Assembly (NCBI RefSeq): GCF_023065955.2
Contig: NW_026622974.1
Coordinates: 33,945,718-34,009,717 of the forward strand
Reading direction: 5' to 3'
Source: Ursus arctos
Lineage: Eukaryota; Chordata; Mammalia; Carnivora; Ursidae
DNA: 64,000 nucleotides
Positions 11,673 to 21,894 of this stretch are shown here, piece by piece (positions within the stretch are counted from its first letter, which is position 1; each line of letters begins with the position of its first letter). The position numbers and the translations under genes were made by a program. The notes below the pieces were generated by a model, which searched no databases, was not told where the DNA came from, and saw only the letters and a program-made list of their open reading frames with translations.

Positions 11673-12162
11673 CCAGCTGTCATACAGAACAGAATTTAAA
11701 TTCACTCTTTGTGTCCACAAAGGGCAGAGGGTGATGGAAGTTGTAGAGACAGAGATATAGATGGTGGCCTGACATAAAGAAGACTTTCAACATGTACAAC
11801 TCTTAACAGTGAATAGAGCTGCTGCTAGAACCGGTCAAGTTTCCACTCAAACGCTGGGGTAAGCAAGCTCCTGCTTGAAAGGAGACAACCTAAGCACCCC
11901 AGCACTCTGAGACTCTTCAGCTTAGTCAAAATTTTTGAATTATTGGCATGATATAGATCTCTTATAATGAACTGTGAGCATTTTGTTAATATTACTTATG
12001 TGTGCAGTAACAAACTGCCCTGCAATGTTCTCTTCTTAAACTTAGTTTTCATGCTGCACTTTGTTCTGTTTCATGAGTCACAGATTCGTAAGAAGAAACC
12101 ATACATATGGACACACACAGGCAACCTCTACTGACACCGTATACACACATTAGATGAGGTTT
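11673..12162. other. No recognised element
   Basis: Unique-looking sequence. No gene, SINE or LINE signature seen. Confidence 0.45.
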
Positions 12163-12217
12163 CCAATTTATTCAGCTGAAGATGTCAAGTCCAATTATTC
12201 AAGCTGAAGATGTCTTT
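12163..12217 (+). repeat. Imperfect tandem duplication, 2 units of 27-28 bp
   Basis: Unit 1 (12163-12190) begins 'ccaatttattcagctgaaga' and unit 2 (12191-12217) begins 'ccaattattcaagctgaaga'. They differ by a small shift around the TTATTCA segment and at their last few bases. It is not part of a repeat I recognise. Confidence 0.85.
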
Positions 12218-12844
12218 GCTGGTGGCCTCACCACCAGAGGCAGATATAGCATATCTGAACATACCTTCCTTTGCTCCTGATGCTCCTGATGGAGCATGCA
12301 ATTGTTATTTAGATTTTCTAGCAAGATAGTGCCATAACTATCCCTTTTAAATTTGTACTTATACTTCCATCTTAGAAGAACTATGGCATTAACAGTGATA
12401 TTATTTTGTTTATTGCAACCTGCCCCCCTCCTCACCCCCACAGTCTTCAACTAAATTTAGCACCAAAAACGTATAACCTCACCTTGGCAAGAAAGCAAAG
12501 ACACTACCCAGGTGTTGCTGAGTAATACCTGTCTAGGCTTACCACAATTCCCAAAAACCTATTAATTTGCATAGATATAAAAGAACTCAACTCACATGTT
12601 TTTTTTCCCAAGGAATTAAATTATCTTCTTTGAACATATTGTCTAGTAATTTCTTAATTCAGTCACTCTCTTTGATAGCTCATGGGAAGTATAGACAAAA
12701 GAAATCTTAGCATCCTATGTAATCATGAGACTAAATAAAGAAACCCCAAGAAGGAAGGAACTAGGTAAAGGACCCTAAGAAGAAAACATGAAGGAAATAC
12801 AGAAGAGTTCTGTCTTCGATAACAAAAACCAAAAAAAAAAATAT
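12218..12844. other. No recognised element
   Basis: No defended feature. It contains a minor duplicated 9-mer (TGCTCCTGA twice near 12277-12296) and a poly(A) run directly before the LTR at 12845. Confidence 0.4.
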
Positions 12845-13209
12845 TGCTATGGACTAGATATTTATAGGTGCCCCCCACATTCTTATGTTGAAGCCTAATC
12901 CAAAATGAGATGGTACAGGAGGAAAGAGAGGATTTGGTCATAAGAGTGGTGCCCTCATGTATGGGATAAATGCACTTAAAAGAGGGATCTTAGAGAGCTT
13001 TTCTGCTCCCTTTCTACCATGTGAGGTTGTGGTGAAGAGATAACTTTCTGGGAACCAGGAAGCTGAACTCACTAGACATCAAATCTGCTGGTGCCCTTGA
13101 TTTTGGACTTCACAGCTTCCAAAGAACTGTAAGCAACCAATGTTTGTTGTTTAAGACACCCAGGATATGATATTTTTGTCATAGCAGTCCAAACAGACTA
13201 AGTAAGACA
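12845..13209 (+). mobile_element. MaLR LTR (MLT1/MST type), solo
   Basis: Starts TGCTATGGACTAGATATTTA and proceeds through 'cattcttatgttgaagccta', 'tggtcataagagtggtgcc', 'taccatgtgaggttgtgg', 'gattttggacttcacagctt', 'gttgtttaagacaccca' and ends near 'gactaagtaagaca'. This is the complete order of an ERVL-MaLR LTR. No internal region is attached, and no matching 5-bp TSD survives. It is non-coding. Confidence 0.88.
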
Positions 13210-13524
13210 AGTCTATTTTACAATGCCTTGATATGAAAGTACAAATGCAATAGTAATTTAAATATGCCTAATGACAGGCATTCTTCCCAAAATTGCCAGA
13301 ACAAAATTTTGACCCTTTTTTTAAAAAGATAAAAAGCACAATAATTAAAATGACTACCTTTGGACACTCTTAATAGTAACAACTGAATTTAAAAGAACCC
13401 AAACTCAGTTCTAAAAGAGACGAGAAACTGGGGCATTAGAGTACTTACCAGGGAGATTTAGGCAGTAGGTTTATGTGTCAGCTGTGGTTTTAGGAGTTAT
13501 GACCCAATTTTTATGGCATAAAAG
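13210..13524. other. No recognised element
   Basis: AT-rich unique-looking spacer between the MaLR LTR and an L2 fragment. Nothing recognised. Confidence 0.45.
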
Positions 13525-13640
13525 TTCATTTACTTATTAAATATTTATTGAATACCTACTCTCTGCCAGACACTGTCATGACTCTCCTTTATTGAATTAA
13601 AGATAGAACAAAATCCCTCTCCTAAGGAGCTCCTAAAAAA
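13525..13640 (-). mobile_element. L2 LINE 3' end fragment, antisense
   Basis: Reverse-complement L2 terminus: 'aaatatttattgaataccta' then 'ctctgccagacactgtcatg', followed by 'agatagaacaaaatccctc' and 'aaggagctccta'. Confidence 0.7.
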
Positions 13641-13911
13641 ATCAGACTATTTTGTTATTCCCTCTCATTTTAACCCTAGAAATTCCTGCCTTGAGACATA
13701 ATCAGATTATATAAAATTAAACAAATTTAAATTCTTTTTAAAATTATATCAGAAGAAAAAAGGAGTTTTAAACAAAATATTAGTACTCTATAAGTTGTTA
13801 TTTTCATACTTATGCAATAGTTTAAAATTCTAACAAAAATAAATCTATTTAATTTAACATAATAGTTAACAGTAAAAGTCATTGTTTTCCAAAGTTTTCT
13901 ACACAGATAAA
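13641..13911. other. AT-rich spacer
   Basis: Very AT-rich with many short A and T runs; no repeat family or gene recognised. Confidence 0.4.
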
Positions 13912-13965
13912 TTCTCTCCCTCTCCCTCTCTCCCTCTCTGTCTCTCTGTCTCTCTCTCTCTCTCA
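13912..13965 (+). repeat. (CT)n / (CCTCTC)n polypyrimidine tract
   Basis: About 54 bases of pure or nearly pure C and T with G only in two 'ctgtctct' interruptions. A simple repeat; no associated SINE body was seen. Confidence 0.9.
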
Positions 13966-14544
13966 GATATTCTCTTTTTTTTCCCCTTACACTGTGCGGA
14001 AATGCTGACTTTTATAATGAGCCGCAGAATGATCTTTGATGAGGCAAGGGGGAAATAAATTTCACAGTAGAGGAAATCTAACTCACCACAGTTTTAAATG
14101 AATAGAGAAGATAACAATGTATAACACCCAATAGTGAAAGCAGTAAAGAAGATAATGTTGTCTGGAAAACAAAAATTCACTAAACTTCCATTTGATCGCA
14201 AGCAACATTAACAGAAGTCCACTGTACAAGGTCAAAATATGCATCCCAAAGAAAATTAGCGGCTGCAGAATGTAAGCAGTTGTAAGCACAAACATCAGAC
14301 AAACAAAAATGCTAGTCATGGGAGATAATTTCCATAGTGATATGTAGATTATTAAAATATTGTTTAATATAAGACATCTCAAGATCTTTAATTTTCTAGT
14401 TAAAGTTACATACTATAAATTTCCAACAGAAGCATATAATTTTCTACTTTTATGTAATGTGCTTGACCATGTAAACATTTTCTTCAAGAAACACCTTGCC
14501 AAAGTTTCCAGGAAACATAGGTTTTCAGGTATTGGGAGGCTACA
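13966..14544. other. No recognised element
   Basis: No gene or repeat recognised. The 99-codon minus-strand frame (14083-14382) is hydrophobic because of AT-rich composition and lacks any support. Confidence 0.4.
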
Positions 14545-14635
14545 GGAAATAATGTATGCAAAGCACCCATTACAGTGCCTGGTACAGAGCAGGTGCTCAC
14601 TTGTGGTGACAGTAATGGAGGTGTTGTAGATGTTA
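14545..14635 (+). mobile_element. MIR SINE, 3' part
   Basis: 'ataatgtatgcaaagcaccc' then 'ttacagtgcctggtacagag' and 'caggtgctcacttgtggtg' is the MIR 3' region. Confidence 0.72.
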
Positions 14636-14764
14636 TCACTAGATAAGGAAAGTCATAGATTTTATGACGGTTGGCTTACACCTGAAACACATATAAAGTG
14701 TTTCTGAAACAGAAGGGGAGAGAGGAGGGATAACTAGTAGATTTTGAGTACCATGACATGCTAA

Positions 14765-14900
14765 GAAGGAAACACATTATCATTTAATTATTATAACCAT
14801 ACTATGAAGTAGGTTTATTATGTCAATTTTAGATGAAGAAAGTGAGGCTCAGAGCCTGCTCACAGTTCCACAGTGAGTAAATTATAGGCCTCTCTGAATT
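14765..14900 (-). mobile_element. MIR SINE, antisense
   Basis: 'cattatcatttaattattat' leads to 'aatttttag'-like text, 'agatgaagaaagtgaggctc' and 'agttccacagtgagtaaatt', the reverse-complement MIR core. It faces the MIR at 14545 in opposite orientation. Confidence 0.75.
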
Positions 14901-14974
14901 CAGAATTAATTCTCCTTTGTCAAAAGACACTAATTCCTTAAATATGTTCTTGATTTTATTAGGTATTATAGAGT

Positions 14975-15384
14975 GGGTTTTTAAAATTTATTTAAATTCA
15001 ATTTAATTACCATATACAATATTATTAGTTTCAGGGGTAGAATTTAGTGATTCATCAGTTGCATACAACACCCAGTGCTCATTACTTCAAGTGCCCTCCT
15101 TAATGTCCAACACCCAGTTACCCCATCCCCCCACCCCCAGTCCTCCAGCAACCCTCAGTTTGTTTCCGATAGTTAAGAGTCTCTTATGATTTGCCTCCCT
15201 GTTTTTGGCTTATTTTATTTTTCCTTCCCTTCCCCTATGTTCATATGTTTTGTTTCTCAAATTCCATGTATGAGTGAAATCATATGGTATTTGTGTTTCT
15301 CTAACTTATTTCACTTAGCCTAATACCCTCTAGTTCCATTGATGTCACTGCAAATGGCAAGATTTCATTCTTTTTGATGGCTGA

Positions 15385-15437
<53 letters not shown>

Positions 15438-15545
15438 CATGCACCACATCTTCTTTATCCATTCATCTGTTGATGAACATCCGTGCTTTTTCCATAATTT
15501 GGCTATTGTGGACATTGTGGACATTTGTTTGTCATATATTATGCC
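14975..15545 (-). mobile_element. Carnivore L1 3' end (ORF2 end and 3' UTR), antisense
   Basis: The reverse complement reads the carnivore L1 3' UTR: 'agagactcttaactatcgg', 'aaggagggcacttgaag', 'taatgagcactgggtgttg', 'gcaactgatgaatcactaaa', and 'taattaaattgaatttaaat' at the 3' end near 14990. Further 5' lies the ORF2 end, seen on the plus strand as 'catcttctttatccattc'. A (TA)n tract interrupts the ORF2 end. The element is 5' truncated at about 15545. Confidence 0.92.
15388..15432 (+). repeat. (TA)n microsatellite inside L1
   Basis: An uninterrupted run of about 22 TA dinucleotides. It lies at the place where the antisense L1 consensus has its own short TATATA segment, so it probably grew from the LINE itself. 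Confidence 0.95.
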
Positions 15546-15779
15546 AAATGGAGTAGTACAAGAGGATACCTCTAGAGAAAAAAGTAGAGCTGAGCTACTT
15601 CTGCTATTTACTTACTGCTATTTACTTATTTACTTTATTTACTTACTTTTTATTTACCTTGGGCCTTAGTTCCTCATCATAAAATGGAATTTTCACCCTC
15701 TCTCTCCCTTTCTCCTTCCCTTCTTTCTTTCCTTCCCTCCATCCCCTCCCCCTTCCTTCTTTCCTTACACATAATATCA
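15546..15779. repeat. TTTA-rich and polypyrimidine low-complexity block
   Basis: 15600-15660 is an irregular (TTTA/TTAC)n stretch. 15695-15770 is almost pure C and T ('ctctctctccctttctcc', 'ccttccttctttccttac'). No gene or transposon body seen. Confidence 0.7.
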
Positions 15780-16560
15780 GTGATATTTGAGCAAACCAAG
15801 TGAAGGGAAGAGGGAAAAGAAGTAAGGTTGAGGGGCAAAGAAGGGTAATAGAGGGCATTCTAGGCCATGGTAAGAAAGTTGAATTTTATGTTAAATACAA
15901 GGAGAGCCACTGCAAGATTTTTAAAGCAAGGGAAGAGATTGCCAGATTATCATTGAGAAAATCCCTTTTACTGTTACTTGAAGAATGGAAGGGGGCAGCG
16001 ATGAGGGGACAGGGTGAGGGACAAGAGTGAAAGTAGAGAAACTAGTTAGAAGCTGATGTGTTCACTGAAGCAAGAGATCTGAAGGCCTGTTCTAAGAGGG
16101 TGGCAGTGGATATGAATGAAGAAAGGAGTTTTGGATATATTTTCAAGGTAGAATCAATAAGGTTACTAAAATGTATATCTAGTTTATCAGAAAGGAAGGG
16201 TTCTTAGATTTTTGCTACTCATAACTTGATAAAGCACTGTGCTTCTCACATGAAAGAAGAACAGGGGTTTGAGACGATGGACATAGAAGGGGAAAAATCC
16301 AGAAATTCCATTTTGGATTTGTTAAGATGGAGAATGTGAGCTACACCCAAGCAGAGATGTCAGGAGACATTTGGACACAGGAGTAAGGAGCTCAAGGGAG
16401 AGATGTAAATTCCAATGGAAGTGTGGAAATCACTGCCACAAAAAAGCTCATATCCTCGGGTTGTGATAAGATCACTTAGGGACAAAGGTTAGAGATGAAA
16501 AAGATGACAGTCTCAGACCAAACCCTGAGTTACTTCAAATGAGGTGGTTGGAGAAGGACA
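15780..16560 (-). mobile_element. L2 LINE, antisense, about 0.78 kb
   Basis: The text follows the reverse complement of L2 for several hundred bases: 'ttctaggccatggtaagaaa', 'gagagccactgcaagatttt', 'agatctgaaggcctgttcta', 'gtggcagtggatatgaatga', 'ttggatatattttcaaggta', 'ggagacatttggacacagg', 'taagatcacttagggacaaa', and 'accaaaccctgagttactt'. This covers the C-terminal ORF2 region to the 3' UTR. It is old and frame-disrupted. Confidence 0.8.
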
Positions 16561-16564
16561 TCAA

Positions 16565-16591
16565 GAAAAACAAACAAACAAACAAACAAAA
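16565..16591 (+). repeat. (ACAA)n microsatellite
   Basis: Six to seven 'acaa' units follow the antisense L2 directly. Confidence 0.9.
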
Positions 16592-17404
16592 GGATGAAGT
16601 GAGCAAGAAGGAAAGCAGGAGAGTGTTTCAAAACTAAGAGAGTAAAGACCTACTAAGTGATGGGGACAGGGGATAAGAAGTAGTGACTCATTGAAGGTGT
16701 TAGACGATATTTTGAAATATTAACTCTCTTCTCCTACGGTAGGAAGCAGAGTGCAGGTGATGGTGTGGCCCAGGGAAGGAGAGAGACACTTTTACTTTGC
16801 TGGAGGTCATTTACACACTCACAGTGAAAGGACAGCACAGGGACTCTGCACCTCAGGGTAATTCGCAGAGACAGAGAGGGGCACATTATTTTATTTTACA
16901 GACTGACTCTGACCTTAGTTTCTTAATTTGATTACACATGGTGAATGGATGATATAGCAAGAGTTCAGCTGAGATACCTGTAGATAAAATCCACCTCCAA
17001 AATGCTGGAGATCCTGGTGAGCAAAGGACCACTGGTGATGCAACCATAAAACTGTGAACTAATGTGTCCTTTGTAAATGCCAATTCTAAACTAATATGGA
17101 CCTCAGGTTTTAAACAAAGTCATGCATAACTTTACTAAACTGAAGAATTAATATATTTATAAAGCATTCATAGTTTCTTCTAGGTTTCCCATAACTTGGA
17201 ATTGACCTTCCTTTTAGTCCCTTGGGTTCTAAAGTGAGTTGTAGGAAAATCTCATCAAGCCCAGGGACACCTTCTAGACTGAAATTGCCACTGCTCTTCC
17301 TCCATCACAGCCAGCTCCCCTTTGTCTGGGAGTCTCAGTTACATCTGGCACCTGGATCCTGTGCTCCTCTCCCAAAATAAAGAGGTATCTCTCAGAATTG
17401 ATTG
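16592..17404. other. No recognised element
   Basis: Unique-looking spacer, GA-rich at its left end. No gene or transposon signature seen. Confidence 0.4.
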
Positions 17405-18295
17405 GGGGGAAAAAATGAGATACAATTACATACTGCTAGACTGGAGAAAATCCAAAACACTGACAGCACTGAATGCTGGCATGAATGTGAAGCAATAGGA
17501 GCTTCATTTATTGTTAGTGGGAATACAAAATGGTAAAGCCAGTTTGGAAGACAGTTTTGCAGTTTTTACAAAATTAAATATACTCATTACATGAACCAGT
17601 AACCATGTTCTTTGGCATTTATCCAAATGAGTTGAATATTTTTGGTCACATAAAAACCTTCACATGGATATTTCCAGCAGGCTTATTCATAATTGCCAAA
17701 ACTTAGAAGCAACTAAGATGTCCTTCAGTAGGTGAACAGATAAATCAACTGGTACATCCAGACAATGGAATTCTGAGCTAAAAAGAAATGAGCTATAAAC
17801 CATGAAAATAAATAGGGAAATATGAAATGCATATTGCTAAGTAAAAGAAACTAATCTGAAAAGACTATATACTATATGATTCCAATTATATGATATTCTG
17901 GAAAAGGCAAAACTAATGGAGACAGTAAAAAAGATCAGTGGTTGTCAGAGTTTGGGGAGGTAGGGGAGGGATGAATAGGAGGAGTACAGAGGATTTTTAG
18001 AGCAATAGAGCAACTATTCTGTATAATACTACAATGTTGGGTACATTTGTCAAAACTCATAGACTGTACAACACCAAGAGAGAATCCTAATGTAAATTAT
18101 AGACTTTAGGTGATTATGATGTATCACCACTATAAGTTCACTGATTCCAACAAACATACCACTCTAATGGGAAATGTTGATGGTGGGGGAGTCTGTGCAT
18201 CTGTGGGGATAGACGTATGAGAACTCTGTAATTTCTGCTCAACTTTTCTGTGACCCTAAAACTGCTCTTAAAAAGAGCCTATTAAAAAAATTAGA
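17405..18295 (+). mobile_element. Old L1 LINE: ORF2 end and 3' UTR, sense
   Basis: ORF2-end landmarks: 'atgagatacaattacatact', 'agtgggaatacaaaatggta', 'aagccagtttggaagacagt', 'gcttattcataattgccaaa', 'caactaagatgtccttcagt', 'aatggaattctgagctaaaa'. 3' UTR landmarks: 'ggtgattatgatgtatcacc', 'tgatggtgggggagtctgtg', 'gtgaccctaaaactgctctt'. The last is typical of L1MB/L1MC-type 3' ends. 5' truncated, with many stops. Confidence 0.88.
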
Positions 18296-19716
18296 TGGAA
18301 AGCTACCCTTTCAGTAAGTATTTATTAGATTAGCTGAAAACTCTTGTGTTTCCCTCACATATAAAGCTTGTCATGGCCCTTCTAAAGCATCTTATTTGAT
18401 TCTCTCTTTAGCTGAGTAATAGAAAGAACATTTAAACTTTATTCTTTGGTGATTCCTAATTCTCCTACAGGCTCTATGCCTCCCTCTGCCCCATATAGTC
18501 CCAGCTCAAATTGGTTATAATGCATTCCTACATACTTCTAGGATAATCCATGTTCTGGATAGCACAGTGGTTATAAGTCACTGGTTTTACATTTTTGTAA
18601 TCTCTACATCTCAAAAATCACAGGTTAAGAGAAAAATGCTATTAAGCCCTAGTTTAGAATGATTTTTAGAAGTTTTTTAAGTCTGTCTTTATTTTGAGAA
18701 GTGACTTCAACAGGTCATGGTGGGCCTGAATTCAGACAGAACAGGCCCAAATTCCATCCCTCACTGCCATGCTAAACAGGAAGGAACACATAAAACTGTC
18801 AGGCCATTTCACTGAAAGGTCTGTATTGGAGTTACATAAAAAAAAGAAAGAAAGGAACATTTCCAGTAGTCGTCTGGAAGATTTTATTTCATTTGTTTGC
18901 CTTATAAAGTCGTGCTTGGTCATCTTATTAAAAGACAACCTTGCTATAGAAAACACAAACTGCTCCATGAAATTATGCATCAACAAATATTGATTTGCAC
19001 CAGATTGGACCCTGGTTGCAGGAAGGCAAAGCTGTAGCCCAAATAGTCCCATTGATTCAGGATAGAAGAACTGTGTCTTCTGTCTGTTTTGACTCTCCAG
19101 GATTTCCCTAACTTTTCCCTCATCAAAAATATATCAGTCTGTGGACTGAGGTGTTAAATGAATGTGCCAGTAGGTGTGAAGCGCTGGGCAGGAGTGGAGA
19201 GCTCTTTGCACTTCCCTGTAAAGTCCTGCCTGCCACTGGCAACCTCGCCTTGCCTTTCCTCTCCAGCCGCTGCTCTGGCTTTGTGCTAATTTCTTTACTA
19301 AGCTTTCACTCCAAGGCCATTTTACCCAGTACCAGGATAAAACAGACCCACTCTCTTATCCTCCCAAACATGAGAGAATCAAAATAGATGTGGCACAGTT
19401 TGGGAGTGTAGGAGAGGGTGTGTTGAACTTATTGCCTATATACAGCAAAACTGGATGAAACACGTTGACTCCTCAGTCTGGGTCTTCATCTTTCTTGCCT
19501 TGAGGAAAGTAAACAGGCAGTTACATTGCAGGGAGCTAGTGCTATGACCAGGGAATGCCACAAAGGCACTACCAAACACATCCCCTCAAAAGATTCTAGG
19601 GGGCTGAGAAGGGCAGTCAGGGAGGCCTTTCTTGAGGAGTGGTGACTACACTGAGACTGACAAGAGGGGACGTGAAGGATCTTACTCTTTCCACTCATCA
19701 TCCCCAGAAACAGTCA
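18296..19716. other. No recognised element (about 1.4 kb)
   Basis: No defended gene or repeat. The minus-strand 106-codon frame (18732-19052) overlaps a plus-strand 74-codon frame and has no recognisable domain. 19160-19370 is somewhat GC-richer but carries no exon-like signature I can support. Confidence 0.4.
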
Positions 19717-19785
19717 GAAAGATGAAGTGACTTTCTCAGGATGAACATAATTGTTAACTAGCAAAACTGGGATTCAGACTGTCCC
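19717..19785 (-). mobile_element. MIR core fragment, antisense
   Basis: 'agatgaagtgactttctcag', 'gttaactagcaaaactggga' and 'ttcagactg' match the reverse-complement MIR core ('aagtgacttgcccaaggtc' to 'gctgggattc'). Confidence 0.6.
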
Positions 19786-19789
19786 AGAT

Positions 19790-19907
19790 GGGACAGAAAG
19801 ATCTAGGTTCAAATCTTAATACAAGTTACATCACCTCCATAAGCCTTAATTCCCTCATTTGTAAAGTGGTGATAAATTAGATGCTTACCACAATGACTAT
19901 AAAATAA
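19790..19907 (+). mobile_element. MIR SINE, central part
   Basis: 'atctaggttcaaatcttaat', 'agttacatcacctccataag', 'ccttaattccctcatttgt', 'aaagtggtgataaattag' follow the sense MIR order, including a box-B-like 'ggttcaaatc'. It abuts the antisense MIR piece on its left. Confidence 0.75.
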
Positions 19908-19908
19908 T

Positions 19909-19932
19909 TATCAATCAATCAATCAATCAATA
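19909..19932 (+). repeat. (ATCA)n short microsatellite
   Basis: Six copies of 'atca' follow the MIR fragment. Confidence 0.85.
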
Positions 19933-19949
19933 GTATTAATTCTATCATG

Positions 19950-20095
19950 GTCTATTTCACTACATTGTAAGCGCTGAGTGTGTAGACAGCATGTCCATCT
20001 TGCTCGCTGACATTCTAGAGCTTTACCCAATGCCTAGCATATAATAGATGATTCTTACATATGAAGAAATTATTAAGAGAATGGAATGAAAAAAC
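19950..20095 (+). mobile_element. L2 LINE 3' end
   Basis: 'ttgtaagcgctgagtgtgta', 'agcatgtccatcttgctcgc', 'tacccaatgcctagcatat', 'aatagatgattcttac' follow the L2 3' UTR terminus. Confidence 0.65.
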
Positions 20096-21271
20096 ATATA
20101 TGAAGTTCAGGGCCAGGAGTTTCTCAGGAAATGTTAGCTCTCTTTACCTATCACCTTGTCAATAGGACAGTCCCTTTTAACTACATGATTTTATTTGGAA
20201 TATATTTGAATACCTTTGAGTGTCATCTGGTATTGTCATCCAGGCTCAATACTACACTTAATGGCTAATAGCTGTCCAATCTACACCCTTTGGCAACAGA
20301 TTTGGCACGATCCACTGCTAGAGGCAGGGGCACCATCTCAAATAAAGATAAATAAAAAGGAGGAGGATTGGTGCATCCAGGACAAAATGTAGCCCTACCC
20401 AGGCCCACATTCTCAGAGCTGTCCTCAGGGGAAAATAGCTACAAACAAATGCTGTTAGTCACTTGGAAGTCCTAAAATCTTAATATGCTTTTATTTTTCT
20501 ATAATAAATAATCATTTCTCTGACTTTATGCTGATACACTGACTTTTTCATAAGTCCAGATTTCAGCTTTTAAGTGACTGGCTTCACTGGGAGCAGAGAA
20601 GCCTTAGAAGGCTGTGTGACTCCTCTGGGCTATAGTGAACAGCATCATCCAAAAGACCGTGTGCAGTGAATGGCAGAATGGATGCATTTTTCACCAAGTG
20701 CCCATGGAGACAGCCACAGCCATCATATCAGAAAGCAATTCTGGCCATTTATACGAGAAGAAGTGGCTGAGAGGTTGGTGTTTGCTAACTATCCCCTCTA
20801 ACGCTTGTTATCAATCTCCATGCCAGCAATTGGTGGCTCAACCCAAACCTGAGTGACAACGCACCCAGCAGCTTCAAGGAGAGAGCCACAGAAAATAAAA
20901 TAAAAAGTGAATCAAGTACCATTTTAACTCATCTTTCTTTTAATAATGAGAAAAATGTGTTGGGGAGCTTAAAAGAGATAGAGCAAACACATTAATTTAT
21001 GCCAATGAAATTTCTGAAAATAATTATCATTTTCATTCTAGAGGACCCACATTATCTGATTCCAACATAGGTTACCTCATTTTGCATTCCATGACAATCT
21101 ATTTTAATGATGAAAACTCTATTCTGTGATTAATTCTGCTCTGGTCCACCCCCCACCCCCCCCCCCACACACAACACTTAATTCTGGTTGGCCAATGTCC
21201 ACCAAAAGTTGGAAGTGCTAATATACATATAAAATCCCTGGTAACCTTTATTTTAAAAGAGTGTGCTCATT
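20096..21271. other. No recognised element (about 1.2 kb)
   Basis: No gene or repeat recognised. It ends with a C-rich run near 21149-21168 and a short CA run. The 73-codon frame at 20635-20856 has no domain or splice support. Confidence 0.4.
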
Positions 21272-21317
21272 GGAAGGAAGGAAGGAAGGAAGGAAGGAAG
21301 GAAGGAAGGAAGGAAGG
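21272..21317 (+). repeat. (GGAA)n microsatellite, about 11 units
   Basis: An uninterrupted GGAA/GAAG run. The opposite strand gives a serine-phenylalanine-leucine-proline reading that is an artefact of the repeat. Confidence 0.95.
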
Positions 21318-21894
21318 CTGGTTGATTTGGAAACTCCAGGCTTCTGAAGCAGCACTGCCTATGCCGAAGGGCAAAGCTCCCCTGGCCCTTGGTTTCCAGG
21401 GATGCAGAGCTAATGCCTTCACAGGTTAGTAGCTTCAAGCCTGAGGCTTCTCGTGAAATGCAACAATCTGTTGTTTGGTTTCCCTATACATTCCCTTTAC
21501 AGTTCAGTAGCACATTCAAGCAGAGTATAACTGTAAAATGGAAATGTGCAATGAATACAGGGAAATGTATACAGAATAGGAAGCAGATAACTAGATGGTT
21601 CAGTAGGACAGAACAAATTGCATTTAAGAGGTTGGTTTGAAGGATTTTTTTTTTTTTTCATTTTTACTCTTGCAGATAAGGTGAGTTAAACAAGTCTATC
21701 ATAGGAGGTTGAAAAGTTTGCCAATTAATGCATTTTATTCACAGACTATCTGCATACCATCATAAGTACCTGGATGAGCAATTAGATACAATATGCTTTA
21801 TATTATCAGCTATGTATCAGATCTGCTTAAAATAGAGATTACTTCACCTAAATGAAAGTTTGACAAACACCTCTTTCTCCTAACCAAAACCTAA
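21318..21894. other. No recognised element
   Basis: Unique-looking spacer with a poly(T) run at about 21645-21658. Nothing recognised. Confidence 0.4.

Noticed and set aside
14083..14382. 99-codon hydrophobic ORF on the minus strand, resembling a multi-pass membrane protein
   Set aside because: Hydrophobicity follows from AT-rich codons; no start context, no family resemblance, unique intergenic setting.
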